From: Moniliella sp. 'wahieum'
Lineage: Eukaryota > Basidiomycota > Moniliellomycetes > Moniliellales > Moniliellaceae
NCBI GenBank assembly: GCA_003971905.1
Contig: RSEE01000024.1
Coordinates: forward strand, 558,001-622,000
Length of the DNA: 64,000 nt
Reading direction: 5' to 3'
Each line of letters opens with the position of its first letter. Within the stretch, counting starts at the first letter, position 1. Shown piece by piece: positions 33,551 through 45,579 of the stretch. Both the position numbers and the translations under genes were made by a program. Under the pieces are notes generated by a model that had not been told where the DNA came from, did no database searches, and saw only the letters and a program-made list of their open reading frames with translations.

Positions 33551-34363
33551 GGTCACCAACACGTTCCACGGCAGAAGCGGCGAGGGGAGAGGAGCGAAGA
33601 GGAGGGGGAAGGGGGTGGAACAGCGTACGATCCGCTTGAGCGCAATCCTCCAGCAGGCTACTGCCCACTACTGCTCTTGGCACGCCATCGCTCGCCCGAT
33701 CCTTAATCATTCGTCAGCGCCATCAGCGTCATCGATCTCTGTCGGCCTTGCTCTTCCCTGGCCGGCCGCCGCCCACGGGCCCCATCGGCCATCGGCCAGC
33801 GCCCATGCCTGTGCGCCTCCAACCTGGTCTGTGCGTCGGCGTCCGCCTACGTCAGCGGGTCACGTGCCGCTCGTGCCCCGCTCCTCCCGCGCCAAAAAAA
33901 CGGCAAGGCCGGCGGATGGGCTGGACAGTCCAGCGCAGGCCAGGTTCAACGTTCAACTCAACGTTCAGCCCGCTCGCTGGCCGCCTCGCCCGCCCGTAGA
34001 TGCACCCTATCCAGCTCATCTATCGAGTCGTCTATCGATCCATCTACCGGGCTGCGTATGAGTCGTGGTAGCCAAGTGCATCGCAGATATGTACAAGGTG
34101 GTGAAGGGGAGGGGCCACATACACCCCAGTCGTCATAATAAACAAACGCGAAGCCCGCGGGGTGGAGAAGGTATATAATGCCGAAGGCGTGGGCGGCAGA
34201 GCCAGATTGGATGAATGGGCAAGTTCCACAGGTGGAACGGCAGGAGATTGGGTGGAATCGAAGAGAAATCGACCAGGTCGCTGCGCAAGAGCGTTACGAT
34301 TCCAACCCCGATTCCGATTCCGATTCCGGTGCGAGAGCGTGCGACGTCTCATCGCCCTCGCCC
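33551..34363. other. Intergenic region
   Basis: Upstream of the DsbA-fold gene and downstream of GPC1. GTTCAAC-type heptamers lie near 33944-33966 and a TATATAA motif near 34171. No gene is recognised. Confidence 0.4.
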
Positions 34364-36037
34364 TCACCCTTGGCCTCCTTGGCTCGGGTCGGAACTGGTG
34401 TGGGTTCTGGTTCCTGCACCGAAATCAGGCTTGTCTTGATCGGGATAGACAGCCTCGCCCCCTAGGGCCGGCTCCTGCCCGCCTGGCGCGGCTGAAGCGG
34501 GCGGGGGCCTGGCGCGGTGCCCCTCCCGCCGCGGGGACGGGGTGCGAGAGCGGTCGTGGTCGTAGTCAGGGTCCGGGTAAGATTCCGAGTCGGTGCCGGT
34601 GGTCGAGTCGGGGTCATGGTCAAAGACATCGGCCAAAGCGAGTTCAGCTTGGCGCGCCGCCTCCACTTCAGCACGGAGTGCGTTGAGTTCTTTCTCAAAC
34701 CGACGTCCCCAGACTTCGACATAGTACGACGCCCCGTTCCAGGCGGCCATCAGCTGCACCACAAACACAAACACTGACGCTGCCGTCTTGGATCGAAAGT
34801 AGAGCCGGGGCGCAGGCAGGGTGGTGACCATCGTATAAAAGAACTGGGTCAACATAAACCACCGTTCGGCGCGTTCGTAGCGGTACTGGCCCAAGAGCGG
34901 TGCCAAGGCGCCCCGGCCACGGACCATGGTGATAAACGAGTTGGCTCGCTCCCCTGCCTGAATCTTGGCCTTTTTGGGGCGGGAAATAAAGGTCCAGTAC
35001 AGGGCCTGCCATATGCCATAGACCAGGACGGAAAAAGCAGACTCTTGCCCACCGGCAACGGCTCCCCGGGCCCTGGCAACTTTGCTAGGGCCGGGTACCG
35101 CTCTACCGCCACCTCTCGTGGGATGGCATGGCGAACGGTGTGCATGACGAGCAGGGGGTAAATGTGAATGAAGAGCGAGGTGAGTTTCTCGGCCGAGTGG
35201 AAGACCATGGAGTTTTTCCACACCACCACCGAGTGGCCCAAAGGGCCATAGGCGCAGCAGAAGCATACGCTCAGCAAAAAGGGGGAACTGGGCAGGACCC
35301 AGAGAAAAAGGAGAATGAGGATGTTGGCCAAGTAACAAAAATCAGCAAGGTAGTAGTGCCATCGCTGGCGGGAATACGTGTAGAACCGAAGCGGCAAGAA
35401 AAAGCAACACTGCAGCGTGTACAAGGTGGGAATCCAGTGGGGCCGCAGAGCAAAGACGAGCGAGGTAACCACCAAATTTTCCACCCCAATCACGAAACTC
35501 AACGCATCCCGAATCCGAACTACCTTGGCATCGTTCCATTGCCGCTGCAGTTTGTCCACACGCGCGCCTACCTGGGCCCGAACCCGACTGGCGTCCATGT
35601 GCAGCGCCCTCATCTCCAGCCGGGTGGCGGTGGCAGCGCGCTGGGCACGAGAACGCGCTTGTCGGCCCGCCCGCTTCAAGGGCGGTGGGACTCGGTCCTG
35701 CACACCGCGAACCAACTTGTCCCTTCGCGCTCGGGCGGCCGACTTGAGCTCGGCGGAAAAGTCGCGCCATTTGCGGTCCAACAAGTCCACACGCGAGTCC
35801 CAGTAGGTCTCAAGAAGCTCTGCAGGGGGGATTGGAGGTGAGCTGGATGGGGATGCGCATGGGTGGAGGGGGGGGATACACACCGATTAGGGGCATGCCC
35901 GACTCGCTGTCGCGCAAGTCAAAGCCATCCAGTTCGGGGCCCATGTCGGGGTCGAAGACGGGCGTAGGCGGAGTGGCGTGCGGGGGAGCCGGGCCGGGTG
36001 CGGTGGCGGACAAGTCGGGACTGGGAGGATCGGACAT
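34364..36037 (-). CDS. GPC1: Glycerophosphocholine acyltransferase
   Basis: A multi-pass ER membrane enzyme that acylates glycerophosphocholine to lyso-PC (DUF2838 family). Exon 1 from ATG 36037 (MSDPPSPDL) codes a Pro-rich lead. A 64-nt intron (35883-35820) joins it to ELLETYWDSRVDLLDRKWRD, a basic, partly coiled region. The membrane part has the family landmarks LRFYTYSRQRWHYYLADFCY, NILILLFLWVLPSSPF, YGPLGHSVVVWKNSMVFHS and LTSLFIHIYPLLVMHTVR. After one frame change near 35040 it continues IWQALYWTFISRPKKAKIQ, GERANSFITMVRG and WNGASYYVEVWGRRFEKEL. The C-terminus is acidic and low-complexity and ends at 34364. Confidence 0.85.
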
Positions 36038-36722
36038 GGGAAGAAAGACTGTTGGTGGCGCTCGAGGACGACGGTGCGGCGGCTGGGGAGCTGCACCACC
36101 CAGCCCTCCCATTTCCATCGCCGGTTTTTAGCGCCTAGCCCTCCAAGACGGCCAGAGCGCACGCACACGTGCGGCCTATTCAAACTTTCAGGAGCACTGG
36201 CGCGCCCGCGCACCGCGGCGCCTGTCTCTCTCGCCTTTCACCTTTCACTCGGCTAGGCTAGGTTCTAGTTACTACTGCCACCCCGCCATTTCTTGCCATG
36301 TCAGGATCACCAAACAAGCGTGCAGCGCTCAGCAGCCGCTTCCAACAAAAAAGGGGGAGAGGCAACGCATGGGCCGACAGCCAGCGAAGCGCTTGGGGGC
36401 CCAACGTGGATTACAGGGGTGGTGAAGCAGGGGGGGGGGGGGGGGGTAGAGCGGGCCGGAGAAGAGGACAAACAAAAGGAAAGACTGGAAGGGAGGGACA
36501 GGAGACTAGAGACCGGGCGCCGGGCGGTCGGGAAGCAAAAAATGGGGAGGCGGACAAGGAAGGGACAAGACCGAAACAGCCGCAGGGCACAACCACCGGT
36601 CCAAACGCTCAACGTGTTCAACACGCATGGCCAGCATGAAGGAGCAGGGCAAACACTGTCTGCAATCGTTGGAAAAGAAAGCACATGATCACGATCACGA
36701 TCAAAAAAAGGAGGCAAGCCAA
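36038..36722. other. Intergenic region with G17 run
   Basis: Upstream of GPC1 and downstream of the RRM/R3H gene. It contains a 17-base G run at 36430-36446. Open frames here are low-complexity and not convincing. Confidence 0.4.
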
Positions 36723-38158
36723 TCAGGAGTCGGTAGGACGATCAGAGTCAAGGGGGGTATAGGATGGAAGGTCGGGCACCGCGGCACCAGGCGGTCGGCG
36801 CGGCCTATGGTACACACCCAAAGAAACGTCGCCCATGGGCAGCGGGATGGGGTTGATCATGCTGCGGTGAGGGTAGTGATGCTGGGTGCTGTTACGGCCC
36901 AAGACATTGTAGGAGCGCATCGAGGCCAATCGGGCTTGCGCGCTGGGCATCTCCGGGATCTGGGCAATCGCTTCTGGAATCGTGCGCGCCCGTAGGGACA
37001 AGTCTTCAGAACCCTTGCGTTGTGTAAAGGAGATCGGGGTACGGGTCTACACAAATGTGCCGCGTTGGGTCAGTTCAACAGGTCAAGGGATCCAGGAGAG
37101 AAAAGGACGTACCGGCACAGCCCACGGCTCCACCTTGCTTACCACTGCACAACGTTCTTTCCCCTGCCCGACCGAGTAGTGGTACAGGCCAATACGCTGA
37201 GCAGCGAGGTGGACCAGGCGGCGTTCCGACGGGGTGAGGGACTTGGAGAAGGTCAGCTCATCCCGCAAGCGATCGTCCCGAAAGAGGAGGACGCGGGAGT
37301 AAATGTCGAGCGTGATGGGGTCATTCAGATTGAGTTCGTCCCGAGGGGACTTGTCACCCAAACCCAACGCCACTCTTTCGGCCTCGGCCATGGGAGGGAA
37401 AAAGCCGCTACCCATGGGTGTGATGGGAGACGCAACGCTGGTCGACGACGGTGTTGGAGGGGTCGAAGCCTCTTGAACCGATACGCTCGACTGCAGAGGA
37501 CGATGTCGCTCGCGTTGCTTTTCAATGTGAAGTGATTGCATTCGTTTCAGCGCCTTGGCCTTCTCGATCCGTTCCTTTTCCCCCTGTTGCAGCACACGCT
37601 TGTGCTCGGTCCGCAGCCTGCGACCGGCCACATCAAACCCATTCAGAGCTGCCACGGCTTGGTCCGCATCCTCGGCGGCATGGAAATTGGCAAAGGCAAG
37701 TCCACGGAACTGACCTTGGTCGTAGTGGTAATTGAACGCATAGGGCAGCGGAAGCTCGAGCTCAGCCATGAGCGTCGTCAGCGCCTCCTGCGGCAAACTA
37801 AAAGGAATGTTCTTGATCACAATCGCGTTGGGAATCACGTCGGTCGGCTCCTGGGCGGGCGAAGGGGGGGTAGTACGGGGATGGGGGCCAAATAACCTGC
37901 TGTGCTCGGGGAAGCACTCAGGATTGGCGTCGGCAGCCCAAATCGCGGGTGCGACGTAGGTGAGACAATGTAGTTGTTGCGCTTGGGAGCTGGCGCCCAC
38001 ATGGAGGAACGGGTGGAGGTGGTGGTAATGGGGAAAGGGGAAGCGGTTACTGTTGGAGAAGGTGTTGGAACAGGAGATGGGACGAAGGAAGATGTGCTTC
38101 CCCGCGTGCTGCTGCTGCGACGGGAGCCGTGAGAGGGGGAGGGACTCGGAGCAAACAT
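36723..38158 (-). CDS. RRM and R3H domain RNA-binding protein
   Basis: An RNA-binding regulator of the fungal Pin4/Cip2 type. It starts at ATG 38158 (MFAPSPSPSHGSRRSSS) with a Ser/Pro-rich lead. After one frame change near 37880 in a C7 run, the RRM follows: NAIVIKNIPFSLPQEALTTL, FNYHYDQGQFRGLAFANFHA, NGFDVAGRRLRTEHKRVLQ. A basic coiled stretch (EKERIEKAKALKRMQSLHIE) and a Ser/Thr-Pro region come next. The R3H domain covers LNDPITLDIYSRVLLFRDD and SERRLVHLAAQRIGLYHYSV. The intron 37112-37047 (66 nt, GT-AG) leads to TRTPISFTQRKGSEDLSLRA and a tail ending at 36723. The promoter-proximal polypyrimidine tract lies just upstream. Confidence 0.82.
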
Positions 38159-38240
38159 GAGGCGTCGGGATGGGGAAGGAGGAGGAGTCGTTGGGATTGT
38201 CGTTGTCGTGGCTCGTGGCTGTTGTCGTGGTCGTTAGATA

Positions 38241-38326
38241 TGGAGGGGGAGGGGGGGAGGGGGGGGGAAGGGGAGAGGGAGAGAGGGAGGGAGGAGAGAG
38301 GGGGGGGAGAGGGGGAGGGGAGAGGG
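38241..38326 (-). promoter_or_regulatory. Polypyrimidine tract upstream of RRM/R3H gene
   Basis: An 86-base, almost pure purine stretch on the plus strand (GGGGGA/GGGAGA units). It is a C/T tract on the coding strand, ending about 80 nt before the ATG at 38158. Such tracts are common in fungal promoters and leaders and can form triplex or unusual DNA. Confidence 0.5.
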
Positions 38327-39257
38327 GCCGCGCAGCAGCAGCAAGATGGCGATGGCAAAAAGACAAAGACACGCCAGCCAAGCGGCTTGGACTGCAAGTT
38401 GTCCAACGTGAGCAGCGCTACGCCTCAGTGAAGTAGACACTGGAGCCTGTCAAAAAAGCATAGTGGCTGCAGTGTCAGCTTCAGCGCCAGCCGCAAGTGC
38501 GGACGCTGCCCCTGCGCGGGGGAAGCAGGGGCTTCTGAGATGAGGCAAGTGGGGCAGTGGGGCACGGAGGCAGTGTACGTACCCTGGGGGGCTACAGTTC
38601 GGCAGCCTAGCCGCCCGGCCATGCCCCTCGCCAGCCCCTGCAACCCCTGGAACCAGCAACAACAATAACTTTACCCAGGGCCTTAGTCCGCACGCCGAAA
38701 GGAACACGAGGCGGTGGCGGCGATGGCCACAATCGTGATGTGTGATTGTGTGAGCATGCGGCTCTGTTGTATTAATAGGCGTTGTCGCTGCAACAGGGGG
38801 GGGGCTCACGCGCTCACACGCGTGAAGCTTGAAGCTCTTGAAGCTTGACCGGGATTGGTGCATCACCAACATCACGTCCCAGGGACGCGCATCACATTTC
38901 AAACGGGGCTCTGCACGGCTCTGCCTCGCCCTGCTGGTCCACTTTTCGGCTTGTGCGCGGTCCGCTTGCCAGCCTGCACGTCACCGCGTCACCCGCCATG
39001 GTCCTTGACCAGCTGGATCCAGCAGCCAGCAATCCTGCCTGGCCAGCGCGAATCCCCACATCCGTCTCATGCGCCACCTCGTGTACATGTGCACGCACAT
39101 GTGCCTGTGCCTTATTGCAGCTCCTGGATCCGGCCATCTGCCTGTACCAGCAGCTGGGTGGGGTGTGTCAGCCGCGCTTGTCTGTTGTGGGTGATTAATG
39201 ATTTCCGACATTGGCCTCGTGTTGCGTTTATGACCCCCAAAAGCTCTCACATCTCGG

Positions 39258-39278
39258 GTTCAACGTTCAACGTTCAAC
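39258..39278. repeat. 7-bp tandem repeat (GTTCAAC x3)
   Basis: Three perfect copies of GTTCAAC; the core is ACGT across the junction plus TCA. Confidence 0.8.
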
Positions 39279-39293
39279 ACGGTCAATGTACGC

Positions 39294-39314
39294 TCAAGCT
39301 TCAAGCTTCAAGCT
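39294..39314. repeat. 7-bp tandem repeat (TCAAGCT x3)
   Basis: Three perfect copies of TCAAGCT (AGCT plus TCA), only 15 bp after the GTTCAAC array. Confidence 0.8.
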
Positions 39315-39699
39315 AGCGCAGTGTGATCTTTGAGCGCTTACGTGGGACCCTGTGGCGTGGATGCGACGGGTGGCGATGAATAAGCGCGCAACAAGCCCCG
39401 AACAAACGTGCAGCACACAGGGGCGAGCTGCTTAAGCGTGCGCAGCCTCCAAGTCCATTCAGAGTCAATAGTCAGCTCCCCTCGCTCCCCAACACCTCCC
39501 GCCCCTGAATTGGAATGGGATCATCCACTTTCCCACCGTTTCAAACGCGTGGGTGAACACGCCTTGAATCTTCAAGCTTCAGGCTTGACTATATATAGCC
39601 GTTCAAATTGTGCCCATCCTTTGGTACCTGTTCCTCTTCTGCCTTGGGCCATGCTGTCTTTTTGTGGTTTTGGAGCGCACGTACCTAACCCACTGTGAA

Positions 39700-40510
39700 T
39701 GATTCTATCTGTAGCCGATGCCAACCCACCATCGTGTACTACCACCCATCTTGCGCCCATGACCGAATGCTGTCTTGGCGCCATCTTTCTGTCGTAATGT
39801 CTTTGTCCATACTCTCATAGAAGGCGGTCTGGCTCCGTAGTAATGCAATACAATGATGCACCCACGTGCCGTTCTCACTGGGCACACGAGACTCCACGAT
39901 CGGAACGGATGCATGAGAAGAGGTGTAAGACTCATAAAAGTATTCTACAAAGGATGGATGGCGCAACGGCGATTGTCCAAGAGGAGTACAAGTGCGGGAG
40001 ACGATAAAGACATATTGACAAAAACTATAAGAGGATTGTGGGACTGGAATCCTTCGTTGGGCAAGAGGGTATAGAACAAGAGGTAGAAACCACTTGGAAA
40101 ATCTTGAGATGCATTAAGAGAGAGCACGGATGCAGTATTACGCTTCGGATGGATTTTTTAAGGTTGAGTGAGTACTAGCATCAGGCGGATTGTCCTGTTG
40201 GGACCTGTGGTCCCTTACATAGGCCAAGGCGCCTTGCCTTATCACCCTTTGTCCCTTATTTGACCTCCGAAGCCTCCACATGTATACTCTGGCTTGTTCG
40301 AACCCCTGTCTCCTCTTGGTGTGGCAGAAGACTTAGAGTTCAGCACCACCGCGATTGCATTGCTCTCTATTTCCAGAGGTTCTCCACCCAAATCCTTGGG
40401 TCCCTCCGGTCTTACATGGTCGTCTTGACGTGCTAGAAACAAACCCTTCCCACAAAGTGAAACCAACGTCCGTGTGATCCGGAGGCGGAGCAATGGGATG
40501 GGGGCTACGA
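39700..40510 (-). mobile_element. Possible degenerate copia-like relic
   Basis: On the minus strand, pieces such as LGGEPLEIESNAIAVVLNSK, ATPRGDRGSNKPEYTC and further fragments (VEYFYESYTSSHASVPIVES) look coding but are broken by stops. The first two recall the region before the zinc knuckle of Ty1/copia gag, where ...NKPEYTC would start a C-x2-C motif; the following Cys residues are missing. No LTR was found. The identification is weak. Confidence 0.25.
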
Positions 40511-40657
40511 TAGTTCATTCACTCCTGTTTGTACAATTCTTTGAGGATTGGGATGCTTAAGGAACCAGATAGACGCAGCGAATCATCACTGCAAGAGGTG
40601 GGAGATTGCGAGCGTGGGGCTGAGCGTGGGAGGGGGGATGTACGCGGACCAAATGCA

Positions 40658-42495
40658 TTAGCTGTCCAAGACGGAGCGCAAAGGAGGCAATTGCGTTGGG
40701 CTAGGCCCCGGCGGAGACGGTCGTACGATGGGCGTCATTGCCACTAACGGGGCTAGTTGGGGAAGTAGTTTGGCCTTATGGGTCATGGCCGGTGAAGTAG
40801 ACCTTGATGCGGGCAAAGAAGCTGGCAAGGAAGCGGGAAACGACGAGGCTGGTTCAGCACGAGGGGAAGAACCGGAACTATTGGGCGGGAAGAAGGATTG
40901 AGGGCTAGCGGCAGAACGATGGTAGCTCAACCCAGGCGTGGAGGGAATGGTGCTCGGATAGTCGGACATGGGAGAGGAAGAGGTGGAAAGGGGCGTAAAG
41001 GATAGCGAAAGCGGAGCAAGTCGAGGCGAACCAGGCGCGGAGCGAGCCCCACGAGTCGGCAAACGAGTGCGCATAGGCCCAACAGTCGGGCCCGAGGGGC
41101 CAGGAGCACCCGAAAGAAGGTCCACAATGCGGGCACCACCCCTTGGACGTTGAGTCTCGTCAACCTTCTGATTGGAAGTACCATACGAAGGAGAACGAAC
41201 GAGATGTGGGCGGGAGCCACCAACGGGCGTGATCGCCAAAGCACGAACTGCACGGCCTCGGGATGTCGCCCCGGGGCGAATAGGGATAAGAACGGACGCG
41301 GTAGCTGTCCAGGTGTCCGGGCGGGTGAATTGCACCCGCCTCCCACGAAGAGGAACCAACAGAGGGGGATACAGAGCGGCGCTCGACGGATTGGGAGATC
41401 CCGGCCGCGACCCAAATGGCGTGTTTGGAACGGTATGAGCCATGCGGAGTGACATGTTGCGCAGCGATCCCAGGACAGGTGAGCCGGATGGGGTGTAGGC
41501 GTGTGGCTTGGGCAGCTCACGGTTACTAGCCAATACACTTTCCTCGTCCGATACCTCGTCATTGAAATTGGGACGGGTGAATGGGGCAAGATGGGGTGAT
41601 GTTGCGACGCTCGACACGGCTGATTCGGCAGCGTTGAGAGGACGGTAGGCAGGCGTCTGATAGGCAGAGTAGCGCGGTGCAGCATCAAAGTTGTTGCGCA
41701 CTGCACTGGCAATCTGCTCGTGATATGAGTTGAGACAGCCGGAATGGTCGCACTGAGGCGGCGTGGGAACCGGTCCATGGGGGTGGGCATCAGTGTGCGT
41801 AGGAGTGTGAGAATGGGCATGGCCATTGGGGCAACCAGGGCGGTGGTCCAACTCGTGGAGCTCGTCCGATGCGAGCTGGGCAAGCGTATTCATGGTGCGG
41901 GAGGGGCGGTAGCCATCATAGCGAGTACGGTACTCGGTGCTGGGATAGCCCTTGTCGTACTCCTGTCCATGATGAGGCAGGGAAGGCATGGCGGGGGCGG
42001 CCTCGCGGACAATGCCTACCGGCACGGCGGGCTGGTGGTCGTCCCAAGGGGTGTAGGCGGTGGGATAGGGCGATGGAAGCATGGCCATGCCCATGGGTGC
42101 AGGCTGGCCGACAGGAGGGGGAGGCTGGGCGAAGCGGTTGCGTTTGGGGTTGGAGTGGATGCGCATATGGCGTGTGAGCTCGTCAGAGCGAGAGAAGCGT
42201 TTGCCGCAGCCTGGGTGCGTGCACGCATGAGGCTTCTCGCCAGTGGGGTGCGGATGTGGCGGGTCTAGCAGAAGGGGCAAGCGTCAGTACACTCTGCTGA
42301 ACGCGAGCTGGCCGGAGGCCTGGGAAGAAGGGGAAGAGATGGCAGCCGGCGTACCTGATGCTCCAGACGGTAGAAAGCGCGTGGGCAAAGAGGGCATTTG
42401 TAGGGGCGGGGGATCTTGCTGCGATCGGATGTGCCGGCAGCGAGGGCGGCGCTAGTGGCAGCAGCCGCGGCGTCCCTGTCGTCAGCACCAGACAT
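40658..42495 (-). CDS. MIG1: Mig1/CreA-type C2H2 repressor
   Basis: A nuclear zinc-finger protein that represses genes for alternative carbon sources when glucose is present. Exon 1 from ATG 42495 ([14 protein letters not shown]) codes the first finger [17 protein letters not shown] 90-nt intron (42354-42265) follows, then TRHIRT, the linker TGEKPHAC, and the second finger [23 protein letters not shown]. These two fingers match Mig1/CreA, which bind GC-box (SYGGRG) sites. The frame changes once in the linker near 42250, where one extra C restores TGEKP. The rest is Ser/Pro-rich with a His-rich patch ([19 protein letters not shown]). An [17 protein letters not shown] stretch and many SP sites fit a phosphorylated regulator. 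The stop is at 40658-40660. Confidence 0.88.
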
Positions 42496-44011
42496 GGTGG
42501 GGGCTGTGGTGGCGATGGTGTGTGGTGGTGGTGTCCAGGCGGGAAGAGGGCGAGAGACGGGGAGGCGACGGTTGCGGATTACGCAGCTCTTACAGCCCGA
42601 GCGAGCGAGCGGCGCGGGCAGCAGGCCCAACTGAATATTTGAATCAATCGTTTGAGGCGGGCAGCGGGGGGGGGCGCTTGGGGGCAGTGTGCTGCATCTG
42701 GGGGACCCGCAAGACTTGTGCTGCCCTGGGCGCGCACGGCGCCAGTCTTCCCCGGGCAGTCCCCGCTGCAGGAGAGCGTGCGGTGTGGTGCGGCTGCCGA
42801 GCTAGCCCCGGCCGACGGCGCCATGCACGACAGCGGTCCCGCGGGGGCTCTTACGTAGCGCCGCACCAGCCCGCAGCCGGCCCGGCAGCCGGCGTCTGCG
42901 CTTGCGAGTGCTGCCGCAGTGTGCCCCTTGCTGCCACCGCCCGTCCCAGCCCATCCCCCCGGCGCATGGTGTGATGGGTGATGGGTGTGCTGCGTCACGG
43001 CGTCACCCCATCTCCACCCGCACTGGTGCGCTGTCTCTCGCGCCCGCCTGCCCCCGGCTGCGCTGGCGGGTGGAGTGGGACAGGGACCAGCGCGCTCTGA
43101 AGCCAATTTCAAACCCCAGATGATCGAGTGCCTGGGGTGGCGTTGCAAGCAGGGCCTGCCCAGTACCCATCGACCATCGAACATCGTGCATCGACCATCC
43201 TGCATCCCCTGTAGTTGCTGCTAACCAGTCACGAGTCACTAGTAAGGTCGAGGGAAGCAACCGCTACTATGTAAGTGACAATACGTGACAGTCACCAAGT
43301 GGCTACTGGCTGCGACGCACGCATCACGCGTCGCTAGTCACTATAGCACTCGTGACCAGATCGGTGACCGGTGATCGACGATTGAATGAGAAATGCACAC
43401 CGTTGCTGACCATCCCGCCGGCAACCATCACACGCCCGCCCGCCGCCACTATGTATACAAGTGCACAAGCCTCCATGTCTTTCTGCTCCCTCGTCTCCAC
43501 TTTCGTGGATTTTCGCTGCATTCGACCTGCGTTTCTCCGATTCTGAGACCTAACCCTTCGATGCTTCAAGCTTCACTTCCCTGCCAGGACCGCACAGAAA
43601 AGCACTCTGCCTGGGTGGAATCGAATTGAACGCAACGGACAAAAAACGTATTACCCCCCAGTGGTGTGTGTATACTTCGCTACCGCGCGTGGAACGCATA
43701 AAGCTTCCGCTGATTTAAGCGCTAAGCTCAAGAATCACGCCCAGGGGAGAGGGCGTTCGCGGCCTTTTTGGTACAAGTTTTGGTACAAGTGTCAAATCGT
43801 TGGGACATTATATAATGGTGGGAATTGCCCAGTGCTTAGCTCAGGCGCTCAGATCTCAAGCGAGGCCTCAGGTCAGGCTGAGAACGCTGAGCCAGTCCGA
43901 GTGCTGAGACCCATCAGCGCATCAGCAGGCACATTCAGATCTGAGTAATACTCCTGACTCTGCACTAATAATGGCTACGTGCCTCGTCAAGCGCTCGGGC
44001 CTCGGCCCCTC

Positions 44012-44040
44012 TCCTGAGGCCTCAGGCCTCAGGGGCCTCT
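44012..44040. repeat. 7-bp repeat (GCCTCAG) and GGCC palindromes
   Basis: Two perfect GCCTCAG units flanked by CCTGAGG and GGGGCCTC, forming nested palindromes. A similar CCTGAGGCC-rich stretch is at 44165-44210 and another at 20900-20935. Confidence 0.65.
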
Positions 44041-45007
44041 TGAGCATGACGCGTGACGCTTGAAGGCGATTGAGAAAGAGGCCGTATTAAGGGCGCAGCG
44101 GTTGGGCAAGGGGGACGACGGAACGTATTTCGAAGGTATGTCACATATCCATCCTCTGAATCTGAGGTCTGAGGGATTTGAGGCCTGAGGCTCAGGCCCT
44201 GAGGCCTCTCATCCATCGATCATCTCCCGGAGGTATCGAAAGTACCAGGCAGCTATAGAGGAGGGAAGAGGGTATATCTTGTTTGACTTTATCTCGACGC
44301 ATTCGGCCTTCGTGTGCACGGCAGGAGGGCTGGACAGGTTACCGGTTAGCCTTACTATATAGAGCTTGTTCGCGCCAAACTAAGCGCGAAGTGTCAAACG
44401 CGGATTAAGAAGAAGAAAAGCTTTCATAATAAACCACAAGTGTCTAACGGGGCGCCAAATGGTGCATGGACCAACTAGCTCCTCTGCGAGGCGCTCACTT
44501 GGGGCTCCGCGCCCCACGGACGTGCTCCGCCGTTTGTACTGTGTGTGAACGCTGAACGAGCAAAGCACAGGCCAAGCACACGGTAATTGGTACCCTTTAA
44601 TCGGTAAAGTTTCTTGATGCTGAAGTTTGACGTGTGATGTGTGATGCATGATGGTGCGACGAGCCCTCCGGCCTCCCGACGGTGTACGGTACCTGGCTTT
44701 GTTAAGGTGATTTTCGGGGGGTGTTGTGTGGAGTGTGGCAGACGGAGGGCAGGCGAGGCAGAGCGAGGCCACGTGGTGAAGTTTTAAGTATGTGATACCG
44801 TGACGGGTTTGATGCTGTCGGCAGCGCATAACGCGCAAGGCGCAGCGCATAACACGTGGACGGTGCCGTCTGGTGCCGGCATGGAACAGCTGGGAACCGC
44901 TGGAACATCCGCAAGCGCCAGCGCTCAAGCGCTCAAGTGAGCGAGTGACTAGCAGCTAGTGATTTCTGTAACCATGTACGTACTCAGTCTCGGTGGCCCG
45001 TGCTGCA

Positions 45008-45036
45008 GATGCATGATGCATGATAGCATGATGCTG
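45008..45036. repeat. 7-bp tandem repeat (GATGCAT)
   Basis: GATGCAT twice, then GATAGCATGATGC; the core is TGCA plus TGA. A second copy is at 45080-45095, and single sites are near 19952, 44645 and 53945. Confidence 0.7.
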
Positions 45037-45579
45037 CAGTGTTAGTCATGTTAGTGAAGCGTGACGCGTGAAGCCACTGATGCATGATGCATTGCATGCT
45101 GCAATTGCGGCGATACTGAAAATGTTGGCGGTAATGCGGTAACCGGTACACGTTAAACGCAACCGGCGGAAGAAGAGGAAGAGATTCGGTAATCAGGAAT
45201 CCTGATGAAGTAATCGATAAACGCTGTTCGATGACCAGCGACAATCGATCATCGATCACTCGATCACAGGCCATTAGTAAGTAGGGGTGCCATGCATCAG
45301 GTAAACCTTCAACTAATTTCACTAGTCACTAGCTCTTCGTCGATCCTGTTCTCTCTCCCTCTACCAGTGGATCTTTTGCTGCCCTTGGTACTTTTGGTCT
45401 CCCTCGCATCGCGCGACCCTTAGGCCTTAGGCCTTACAGAGGGCAACTTATTGATATCCGTGATAGATCAGATGATCAATCTGATTGGTCAGGCTGTCAG
45501 GCAACTGTGGTACTGGCTGATGCGCTGATGTCCCTCTCTCTCGCGTGGAGGATAGGAATAATCAAGAACAAGTGACCGG

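Larger units (their letters stand above)
38327..40657. other. Long intergenic region
   Basis: About 2.3 kb between the RRM/R3H gene and the end of the Mig1-type gene. It has GAAGCTT heptamers at 38824-38848, GTTCAAC x3 at 39258-39278, TCAAGCT x3 at 39294-39314, and a possible retroelement relic at 39700-40510. Confidence 0.35.

Noticed and set aside
40285..40310. tRNA-like TTCGAAC motif
   Set aside because: No flanking stems; it lies in the possible retroelement relic.
40927..41883. 318-codon frame within MIG1
   Set aside because: Same strand but a different frame from the Ser/Pro-rich C-terminus; the zinc-finger frame continues through this region.
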